Source of the DNA: a virus
Length of the DNA: 64,000 bases
Reading direction: 5' to 3' (one strand)
IMG/VR virus record: IMGVR_UViG_3300013126_002744
Coordinates: 1-64,000 of that record
The notes under the pieces were generated by a model. The model had not been told where the DNA came from. It saw only the letters and a program-made list of their open reading frames with translations, and made no database searches. Below are positions 42,803-48,930 of this stretch, piece by piece. Position 1 is the stretch's first letter; each line of letters begins with the position of its first letter. The translations under genes were made by a program, and so were the position numbers.

Positions 42803-43438
42803 ATGACAACTCCAATTCTGCTCGTTGAAGAACTAGCCCCTGAACAAGCACACATGATTCAAGAGTCATCAGCCGATGGCAAAAGCATGTGGTTGAATGG
42901 CGTTTGTATGATGGCCGAAAAGCAAAACCGTAACGGTCGTACATATCGTCGTTCTGAGCTTGAAGAAGCTGTTAAGAATGCTCAACAGCGCATCAAAGAA
43001 TGCAATGGTATCTTTGGTGAACTTGACCACCCTCAAACACTACAAATCAACTCTGATCGCATCTCTCACGTCATCACAGAAATGTGGATGAATGGTAATG
43101 ATGCATACGGTAAAGCAAAACTAATCAATACACCAATGGGTAACATTGCTCAGGAACTTCTACGTTCTGGTGTTAAGATTGGTGTATCAAGCCGTGGAGC
43201 TGGTAACGTGAATGAGAGTGGTGAAGTTCAAGGCTTTCAGTTTATCACATATGATATTGTGGTAACACCGTCGGCCCCCAATGCCTATCCAGGTCTAGTT
43301 TACGAATCGCTACAGAACAAGCAAGGCCAAAAAATCATGACGTTAGCTGAACAAGTCCGTCACGATCCAGCCGCTCAAAAATACTTCAAGAAAGAGATTA
43401 TGAGATGGCTAAATGAGGGGCTATTTGCTAAGAAATAA
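42803..43438 (+). CDS. 21: prohead protease gp21
   Basis: A 211-residue protein, nearly the same length as T4 gp21 (212 aa), peptidase family S80. Seen: AEKQNRNGRTY, then GELDH76P with the catalytic His, and KIGVSS130RGAG with the catalytic Ser on its strand, in the order expected. The enzyme matures the prohead by cutting scaffold, capsid and internal proteins at [LI]-x-E sites. The C-terminal segment (VRHDPAAQKYFKKEIMRWLNEGLF) would be the assembly-directing helix. AGGAG precedes the ATG. It is followed by a hairpin terminator and a separate late promoter for the scaffold gene. Confidence 0.95.
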   Translation: MTTPILLVEELAPEQAHMIQESSADGKSMWLNGVCMMAEKQNRNGRTYRRSELEEAVKNAQQRIKECNGIFGELDHPQTLQINSDRISHVITEMWMNGNDAYGKAKLINTPMGNIAQELLRSGVKIGVSSRGAGNVNESGEVQGFQFITYDIVVTPSAPNAYPGLVYESLQNKQGQKIMTLAEQVRHDPAAQKYFKKEIMRWLNEGLFAKK

Positions 43439-43448
43439 AGAAAAATTC

Positions 43449-43482
43449 AAAAAGTGGGGGACATAAAACTCTCCCATTTTTT
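43449..43482 (+). terminator. rho-independent terminator after gene 21
   Basis: About ten base pairs, AAAAAGTGGG against CCCATTTTTT (with one G-T pair), loop of 14 nt, ending in a T run. Confidence 0.75.
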
Positions 43483-43534
43483 GCGGCTGAACATCTGCGC
43501 GTAAGACGTTTTGCTGTTATATCCCGCAGGGGAT

Positions 43535-43542
43535 CATAAATA
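43535..43542 (+). promoter_or_regulatory. T4-type late promoter (CATAAATA)
   Basis: CATAAATA, 37 bp before the scaffold ATG. Confidence 0.75.
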
Positions 43543-43579
43543 AATTTACGCGTAGAAACATCAATTTAAGGAGATTAAG

Positions 43580-44524
43580 ATGGATGAACTACTAAAGAAA
43601 CTACTCGAGGCTGAAGTTCTTACAGAAGAAACAAAGTCTGAAATTGAATCTGCTGTCAAAAAGCAGATCGAAGAAACAATAGCAAATGCTCGTGAAGAAG
43701 CCACAGCTCTAGTTACTGCTGAACTAAATGAACAGTGGATTGCTGAGCGCGAAACTCTAATCGAAGCTCTTGATGCTAAGATTACAGAAGCTCTAACAGA
43801 AGAAGTTGGTGAACTAAAAGCTGACATCGAGCGTTTCCGCGACCTAGAAGCTGAACATGCTGAAAAGCTAGTTGAAGCCAAGGCTGAAATGGCTGATCAA
43901 CTAAAGAGCGACCTAGCACAACTAATTGAAAAGCTTGACGCGTTCCTGGAAGTTCGTCTATCTGCCGAGCTCGAAGAACTACGTGAAGACTTCGATATTG
44001 TTAAGAAACAGCAATTCGGTAAGACAGTGTTTGAAGCATTTGTTGCAGAATTTAAAAAGCACTATGCTGGTGATGATTCTGTTGAATCCAAGCTAAATGA
44101 AACAGAACAACGTCTTGACGATGCTCTAACAGCTCTCGAAAATGCTGAGAAGAAGGCAGCTAGACTAGAGCGCACAATGAAGCTAGAGTCAGTGCTTAAG
44201 CCACTATCTGGCCGTTCACGTGAAGTTATGGAAGCAATTCTAAAGAACGTTGAAACAACAATGCTTGAAGAAGCATACAAGACATACGTCGGTCGCGTCC
44301 TAAAGGAAACGACAGAAGTAGAAACTTCAGAGAAGGAAGAATCAGTACTAGCTGAAGGTGAAGTAAAGCCTGAAGTATCAGGCGTAGCAAAGAGCGGTGA
44401 TGATGCTGCACTAGCAAGCGAGCAGAAGAATCTAACAGAAGCTGAAGCTGCTGCTGAAACAGCAACACCAACAATCACAGAGAGCGAAAAGCTCCGTTTA
44501 CGCCGTCTAGCAGGCTTAGTTTAA
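43580..44524 (+). CDS. 22: prohead core scaffold protein gp22
   Basis: A 314-residue protein (T4 gp22 is 269 aa), almost wholly helical, rich in E, K, A and L, with coiled-coil heptads from ~1-130 and ~170-240. The segment LKPLSGRSREVMEAILKNVET with a following YKTYVGRVL resembles the conserved C-terminal part of gp22-type scaffolds. The tail (245-300) is acidic and carries several [LI]-T-E sites (NLTE-A, TITE-S), as expected for a substrate destroyed by gp21. Leucine is written mainly as CTA and CTC, a bias shared with gp23. It has AAGGAG before the ATG and lies between the protease and major capsid genes. Confidence 0.93.
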   Translation: MDELLKKLLEAEVLTEETKSEIESAVKKQIEETIANAREEATALVTAELNEQWIAERETLIEALDAKITEALTEEVGELKADIERFRDLEAEHAEKLVEAKAEMADQLKSDLAQLIEKLDAFLEVRLSAELEELREDFDIVKKQQFGKTVFEAFVAEFKKHYAGDDSVESKLNETEQRLDDALTALENAEKKAARLERTMKLESVLKPLSGRSREVMEAILKNVETTMLEEAYKTYVGRVLKETTEVETSEKEESVLAEGEVKPEVSGVAKSGDDAALASEQKNLTEAEAAAETATPTITESEKLRLRRLAGLV

Positions 44525-44560
44525 TAAAGCTAGTTAATTTTAATCTAAGGAGATTTACAA

Positions 44561-46012
44561 ATGAATGAAATGTTCGAAAACTGGTCCGAAGTTAAGGACG
44601 CTCTACTCGAAGGCCTAGACAGCCAGAAGAAGCAGATCGTTGGTACACTTCTAGAGAACCAAAAACAACACATCCTAACAGAATCAGCAGCTGCTGGCGC
44701 TGTTCAAGCTCACGACATCGCAGGCTTCCGCAAGATCCTAATCCCGATGATTCGTCGTATTATTCCAGGTACAATTGCTACTGAAATCGTTGGTGTTCAG
44801 CCAATGCAAGGTCCAGTTGGTCTAGTTTACACGATGCGTTACCGCTACGGTGAAGGCGTCAATGTTCCTGCAGCTGGTACAGCTGGCAACCCATGGGGTG
44901 CAAACCCAGTTGGTAACGATGGTACACTAAACGCTGGTGATGAAATGTTCGGCAACAACCCAGTTCTACGTCAGTTCTACTCTGGCGCAGCTGGTGCTGC
45001 TGTTGGCACACCTGCTGACCAACCAGCCGGTTCTTCTGGCATTGCTAACGCAGCTGCTGCAGAAGCCGGTATTGACGCTGATGCATCACGTGGTGCATGG
45101 CCATCAAGCCTACCAGCATACAACTCCTCACTATACGGTCCATACCCAGGTGCTGGCGTTGATGCAATTGGTAAGCAATACGCTGGTCGTCTATACGGTG
45201 GTTCCGGTTCCTACATTGAAGGTTCAGGTGGCCGTACAGTTAAGCTAGAAGTTATCAGCCAAGCTGTTGAAGCTGGTACACGTAAGCTACAAGCTGGTTG
45301 GACAGTCGAAGCTATGCAGGATCTAAAGTCCCAGCATGGTCTAGATCTAGAAAGCGAGCTAACACAAGTTGTTTCTGCTGAAATCGTTCAGGAAATCGAT
45401 AGCGAAATTCTATCTGACCTAATCGCTCTAGCAGGTACAGTTTCTTCATACGACTACGCTACAGTTGGTGCAGGTCCTGGTTATCAGCCAGCCTACCTAG
45501 GTGACCGTTTTGCTAACCTAGGCATCACAATCAATGCAGTTGCAAACGAAATCGCACGTAAGACACGTCGCGGTCCAGGTAACTTCATCGTTGTGTCCCC
45601 AATGGTTGTTTCAATCCTACAATCTGCTGCTAAGTCAGTATTTGCACCAGCAGTTGCAGGTTCCTTCAAGGGTCCAAACAACACAATGCTAGTTGGTACA
45701 CTAAACGGTACAATCAAGGTTTACTCATACCTCTGGAATCAAACACAGGGTGTTAACCTAGGTGGTACTGGTGCTGACACTATCCTTGTTGGTTACAAGG
45801 GTGGCAACGGTGAAACTGACACTGGTTACTTCTACTGCCCATACATCCCACTGATGTCAAGCGGTGTTGTTATCAACCCAGTAACATTCCAGCCAGTCGT
45901 CTCCATGATGACACGCTACGGTAAGACAGCATTTACACAGAGCGAAACATCTCTGGGTAATTCTGCCGACTACTACGGAAAGATCAACGTAAGCAACTTC
46001 ACATTTGCTTAA
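44561..46012 (+). CDS. 23: major capsid protein gp23
   Basis: A 483-residue HK97-fold capsid protein (T4 gp23 is 521 aa). Seen: the amphipathic N-terminus, RKILIPMIRRIIPGTIATEIVGVQPMQGPVGLVYTMRYRYG, a long Ala/Gly-rich insertion at ~125-200, WTVEAMQDLKSQHGLDLESELTQVVSAEIVQEID, and a C-terminal VISPMVV-like region (NFIVVSPMVVSIL ... GTLNGTIKVYSY). The N-terminal ~41 residues end in H-I-L-T-E41, a likely gp21 cleavage site before SAAAGAV. Codon use is strongly biased (Leu CTA, Thr ACA), as for a very abundant product. AAGGAG precedes the ATG. A UUCG-loop terminator follows. Confidence 0.96.
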   Translation: MNEMFENWSEVKDALLEGLDSQKKQIVGTLLENQKQHILTESAAAGAVQAHDIAGFRKILIPMIRRIIPGTIATEIVGVQPMQGPVGLVYTMRYRYGEGVNVPAAGTAGNPWGANPVGNDGTLNAGDEMFGNNPVLRQFYSGAAGAAVGTPADQPAGSSGIANAAAAEAGIDADASRGAWPSSLPAYNSSLYGPYPGAGVDAIGKQYAGRLYGGSGSYIEGSGGRTVKLEVISQAVEAGTRKLQAGWTVEAMQDLKSQHGLDLESELTQVVSAEIVQEIDSEILSDLIALAGTVSSYDYATVGAGPGYQPAYLGDRFANLGITINAVANEIARKTRRGPGNFIVVSPMVVSILQSAAKSVFAPAVAGSFKGPNNTMLVGTLNGTIKVYSYLWNQTQGVNLGGTGADTILVGYKGGNGETDTGYFYCPYIPLMSSGVVINPVTFQPVVSMMTRYGKTAFTQSETSLGNSADYYGKINVSNFTFA

Positions 46013-46036
46013 TTAGATCTGGCAGTTATGTCAAAT

Positions 46037-46066
46037 AAAGAAACCCGCTTCGGCGGGTTTCTTTTT
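46037..46066 (+). terminator. strong terminator after the major capsid gene
   Basis: Twelve-base-pair stem (46037-46048 with 46053-46064) closed by a TTCG tetraloop, followed by T5. Confidence 0.95.
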
Positions 46067-46090
46067 ATCCCTATATCAGGCGTATTCTTG

Positions 46091-46098
46091 TATAAATA
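46091..46098 (+). promoter_or_regulatory. T4-type late promoter (TATAAATA)
   Basis: Perfect TATAAATA, 23 bp before the HbpS/GlcG-like gene. Confidence 0.85.
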
Positions 46099-46121
46099 GT
46101 ATATCGAATGAGGAAAATGTA

Positions 46122-46610
46122 ATGAAACTGATTCAAAAAGTATCTAATAAGACACTAACAGAAGCTCGCCAAGATAAACCCAATGAGCTGGATTTTGATT
46201 TAGCAATGAAAATCATTAACCGTTGTGTATCGGAATCAAAAACACTAGACTGCTACATGAATATTGCTGTTGTTGATTGCACAGGACGTCTCAAAGCATT
46301 TGCTCGCATGGATGGAGCTTGGTTGGGTTCAATTGAGATTGCGCAATCAAAAGCATTTACAGCAATTGCGTTCAGTGGTGATGAAGACAAACAAGGACCA
46401 TTACCAACCGATAAACTTGCTGATATGTCGCAACCAAAAAAGGATTTGTTTGGCATTCAAAACACAAATTCAAATGATGGTGTAGTGATATTTGGTGGTG
46501 GTGTTCCACTATACATTAACGGCAAGCTGGTTGGTGCTGTTGGTGTTAGTGGTTCATCAGTTGAGAATGATATAAAGGTTGCACAAGCAGGTGCTTCTAT
46601 TGTAGAGTAA
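46122..46610 (+). CDS. HbpS/GlcG-family (DUF336) protein, candidate internal virion protein
   Basis: A 162-residue protein. From residue ~25 it follows the HbpS/GlcG fold: a helix with CVSESKTLDCYMNIAVVDCTGRLKAFARMDGAWLGSIEIAQSKAFTAIAF split over strand and helix, then LADMSQPKKDLFGIQNTN, GGGVPLYINGKLVGAVGVSGSS and DIKVAQAG. Bacterial members bind haem or act near glycolate metabolism; a phage role is unknown. The first 14 residues (MKLIQKVSNKTLTE) precede the conserved domain and end in L-T-E-A, like a gp21 cleavage site. It has its own perfect late promoter directly after the capsid gene. GAGG lies before the ATG. Confidence 0.85.
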   Translation: MKLIQKVSNKTLTEARQDKPNELDFDLAMKIINRCVSESKTLDCYMNIAVVDCTGRLKAFARMDGAWLGSIEIAQSKAFTAIAFSGDEDKQGPLPTDKLADMSQPKKDLFGIQNTNSNDGVVIFGGGVPLYINGKLVGAVGVSGSSVENDIKVAQAGASIVE

Positions 46611-46614
46611 CAAA

Positions 46615-46947
46615 ATGAAACTGTCATTTAAACAATATTTGGAAAGCAAGGAACAACTTCGCAAAGCTGTCGAGAATGTGCCTATCACTATTAACGAATA
46701 CGAAGTGATCCACTACTGCTCACTCCCTCTCGGTGAATATGAAGAGGATAAGGTGCTAGTTGGACTGAAACCAAAGCAAAAGGTTGTGGTGGAATGGAAA
46801 TATGATACGCTTGACGAGCCAACTCCACTAAATATTAAGATACAAGGCGCACAAGACATTGATGAGGGTGAACAGTTCCAGACATTCTGGGCTAGTAACA
46901 AACTTCAAAAATGGCTACGCAGACACACGAGGGCATCAAAATGCTAA
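46615..46947 (+). CDS. hypothetical late protein with short leader
   Basis: A 110-residue protein that I do not recognise, 4 bases after the HbpS-like gene with no strong ribosome site, so probably coupled. It begins MKLSFKQYLESKEQ, similar in style to the MKTYQEFIAEA leaders of T4 internal proteins. The body is strand-rich with VVVEWKYDTLDEP and a basic end (KWLRRHTRASKC). An I-N-E site lies at residues 26-28. It overlaps the next gene by 7 bases when that gene starts at 46941. Confidence 0.7.
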   Translation: MKLSFKQYLESKEQLRKAVENVPITINEYEVIHYCSLPLGEYEEDKVLVGLKPKQKVVVEWKYDTLDEPTPLNIKIQGAQDIDEGEQFQTFWASNKLQKWLRRHTRASKC

Positions 46948-47540
46948 AACTGATTAAAGAAGCACAAAAGACAAACGAAGATGTGAGCATTATTGTAGAA
47001 AACTGCACAAAATATGGCGTGTCTAAAGACCTATTAGAAAGTCTTGACGGACTAATGACGCAATATGCACGCGACATCAACGGCGGCCAAATGCGTCAGT
47101 TTGATTATGGTAACGTGTCAGAACTAGCAAACATTTTTGCATTTGCAGAGTTGCTTGGAGCGATGGGAAATAAAACAACAGATCCTGGTGCAGCCCGCGC
47201 TATTATAAACCTGTACAGAAAAGCAAAACCCGGTGTTGAACAGACAATCGTCAATTTGATTTACAAAATTATTGACCATCTGGATCCTGGCATCCAACAA
47301 CAATTCAAACAAAATGCAAATAGTTGGGGCAACATGCTCTCTCACACACTTAGAAGCCCAACCCCGGAAAATATGAAGGAAGTTGCTAGCGCATTGGTTG
47401 GAACTGCAGCTCGTCTAAACACAGCTATGAGACAGTTTGAGCAAAATCACACAGATGTAATTACGAAGCACCGTATTCAACAAACTAATGCTATGAAGCC
47501 AGCAATGGCTCCACAACAACGCCCGGTACCACGCCGTTAA
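46941..47540 (+). CDS. hypothetical helical late protein
   Basis: A 199-residue protein from the ATG at 46941, chosen for GAGGG 7 nt upstream; a longer frame from 46911 lacks a site. It starts MLKLIKEAQ, with an I-K-E-A motif at residues 5-8 that resembles a prohead protease site. The body is mainly alpha-helical (NIFAFAELLGAMG, ARAIINLYRKAKPGVEQTIVNLIYKIIDHL), and the C-terminal ~25 residues are P/Q/R-rich. There is no known family. Its stop is followed directly by a sigma70-like promoter for the next operon, so it ends the late unit that begins at 46091. Confidence 0.7.
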   Translation: MLKLIKEAQKTNEDVSIIVENCTKYGVSKDLLESLDGLMTQYARDINGGQMRQFDYGNVSELANIFAFAELLGAMGNKTTDPGAARAIINLYRKAKPGVEQTIVNLIYKIIDHLDPGIQQQFKQNANSWGNMLSHTLRSPTPENMKEVASALVGTAARLNTAMRQFEQNHTDVITKHRIQQTNAMKPAMAPQQRPVPRR

Positions 47541-47550
47541 AAACTTTTTG

Positions 47551-47579
47551 TTGACTTTTGGGTGAAAATGTTGTACAGT
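47551..47579 (+). promoter_or_regulatory. sigma70-like promoter inside the late region
   Basis: TTGACT (47551-47556), a 17-bp spacer and TACAGT (47574-47579), about 38 bp before the ATG at 47618. No TATAAATA motif is present here, so this small operon looks early. Confidence 0.65.
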
Positions 47580-47617
47580 GCACCCATCAATCAAAGAACC
47601 GCAAAAAGGAAATAGCC

Positions 47618-47827
47618 ATGTTAGCAATGATGACCGCACTGACCGCACCGTGGAGCCTCTACACAGAAGTACGCATCACCGATCCTGTGAAGAAGGTGTT
47701 GGGTCAGCCGACATCGTATGAACTAATCGCCAAGGGCATCAACGATTGTGTGGACATGAACAAACTCCAACAGGCTAATGACCGTCTGACCCTTGCACTG
47801 CTGCGCATGCAAGCTCGTGATAACTAA
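47618..47827 (+). CDS. small hypothetical protein, probably early
   Basis: A 69-residue protein from the ATG at 47618 (MLAMMTALTAPW), chosen for AAAAAGGAAA upstream; the longer frame from 47558 starts inside the promoter region. It has no recognised domain. The last 25 residues form a likely helix (NKLQQANDRLTLALLRM). It shares a promoter with the next gene. Confidence 0.6.
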   Translation: MLAMMTALTAPWSLYTEVRITDPVKKVLGQPTSYELIAKGINDCVDMNKLQQANDRLTLALLRMQARDN

Positions 47828-47858
47828 AACTCCCTCAACCTCCAAAAAAGGAAAACAT

Positions 47859-48461
47859 ATGCAACTCACCCCAACCATCACTAATGGTGTCAAGCTCTTT
47901 GTCCAACTGACTGCACTTCGTAGCGATCCCCTTGAGGCAAAATGGGTACGAGATGAAGACGATCTCCGCATCGCACTATCTCAAATCGCTGATGAGATGA
48001 AGTACACCAAGTCCATGCTTGGCAAGAAAATGTACAAGACGCGTGACGCAGAAGGGTTTGACTTTGTGGACGACGTCAAACGAGCAATCGAAGAAACACT
48101 ACTCGTTGGTGAAGATGAACGCGACACAAGGTTGATGCGTAAGAAAAATCTCACCATGTACCATCTGGTTCTTGAGCCAGTAATTGAGTGGATCGGCACT
48201 CTATCTCATGCTGATGCTATTCAGTTTGCACGAGAATACACTGATGCTGTATACGAACATGTTGCAACAGTAAATGTCAACACCCACTTTGATGACGCCG
48301 TGGTTGCAAAGTCTATTGTGAAGAGTATGGTAAAAGAGCGCGAAGAAGCTCGTAAAGCAACACTGCTTGCTCAACGTAGGGGCCGACGCAACAAGAAGAA
48401 AGAAGATGAGTTGATGAAGGAATTTGCGGAACCGACAGAAGAAGATATCGATTTAGAATAA
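47859..48461 (+). CDS. hypothetical helical protein, probably early
   Basis: A 200-residue protein from the ATG at 47859 with AAAAAAGGAAAA upstream; a longer frame from 47793 overlaps the preceding gene and has no site. It is charged and mainly helical. Residues 150-200 are very basic then acidic (RKATLLAQRRGRRNKKKEDELMKEF, then EPTEEDIDLE), which suggests nucleic acid or RNA polymerase contact, inferred from charge only. It is followed by a bidirectional terminator. Confidence 0.75.
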   Translation: MQLTPTITNGVKLFVQLTALRSDPLEAKWVRDEDDLRIALSQIADEMKYTKSMLGKKMYKTRDAEGFDFVDDVKRAIEETLLVGEDERDTRLMRKKNLTMYHLVLEPVIEWIGTLSHADAIQFAREYTDAVYEHVATVNVNTHFDDAVVAKSIVKSMVKEREEARKATLLAQRRGRRNKKKEDELMKEFAEPTEEDIDLE

Positions 48462-48464
48462 CAC

Positions 48465-48487
48465 AAAGGCCCTTATGGGCCTTTTTT
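48465..48487. terminator. bidirectional terminator
   Basis: Eight-base-pair stem AAAGGCCC / GGGCCTTT with a TTAT loop, followed by a T run. It lies between the plus-strand operon and the convergent acetyltransferase gene. Confidence 0.92.
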
Positions 48488-48857
48488 ATTGCGGTTGGCG
48501 GATCATCTTCCTGCCGCTAAACACAAAACCGTAACGAGAATACCATTTCACTAATGCAGCCTTGTTGGCATCATCAGCAGGTGCGGGCATTAGCAATAAC
48601 ACCGTTTGTGTTTTGTCTGCTATGTCCACCAGCTGTTGCATGACCTTTGTTCCATTACCAGCTCCTCGCATGTCAGGATAAGTGTAGATTGTGCTAATGT
48701 ACACATCGGTTGCTGACAATGGCACCAACTCAACAGAAGTGCCTGGCATTGCGTGGAACGTCCTGTCGTTAGAACTGCCACCCCAGGCATCAGCAGCTGC
48801 ATTCATAAAATCAACCGCAGGGGATGGAGCTGTATTTAAAATCTCAAATAGTTTCAT
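48486..48857 (-). CDS. GNAT-family N-acetyltransferase
   Basis: A 123-residue protein from the ATG at 48857. The acetyl-CoA binding motif A is clear: a strand TDVYISTIYTY followed by R-G-A-G-N-G-T-K and a helix with VMQQLVDIAD, then a strand VLLLMPAP and WYSRYGFVFSG, the usual C-terminal strand-helix pair of GNAT enzymes. The substrate is unknown. The start begins MKLFEIL. The GATAAATA octamer is only five bases upstream of the ATG, which would place the transcript start at or very near the initiation codon. A longer frame to 49049 overlaps a divergent gene and has no signals. Confidence 0.8.
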   Translation of the reverse strand: MKLFEILNTAPSPAVDFMNAAADAWGGSSNDRTFHAMPGTSVELVPLSATDVYISTIYTYPDMRGAGNGTKVMQQLVDIADKTQTVLLLMPAPADDANKAALVKWYSRYGFVFSGRKMIRQPQ

Positions 48858-48862
48858 GGATA

Positions 48863-48870
48863 TATTTATC
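48863..48870 (-). promoter_or_regulatory. T4-type late promoter (GATAAATA) abutting the ATG
   Basis: Minus-strand GATAAATA ends five bases before the acetyltransferase ATG. With T4 late-promoter geometry the message would be leaderless. Confidence 0.55.
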
Positions 48871-48898
48871 AACAACAGCATCAGCAAAGCATATATGA

Positions 48899-48906
48899 CA
48901 TAAATA
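48899..48906 (+). promoter_or_regulatory. T4-type late promoter (CATAAATA)
   Basis: CATAAATA, 24 bp before the gp13-like gene and divergent to the acetyltransferase promoter. Confidence 0.75.
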
Positions 48907-48930
48907 CTTGACATTGTATGGAGTTGATAG

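Noticed and set aside
44062-44478. Long open frames antisense to the scaffold and capsid genes
   Set aside because: They are mirror frames produced by the biased codon use of gp22 and gp23; their translations are Ser-rich low-complexity sequence without ribosome sites.
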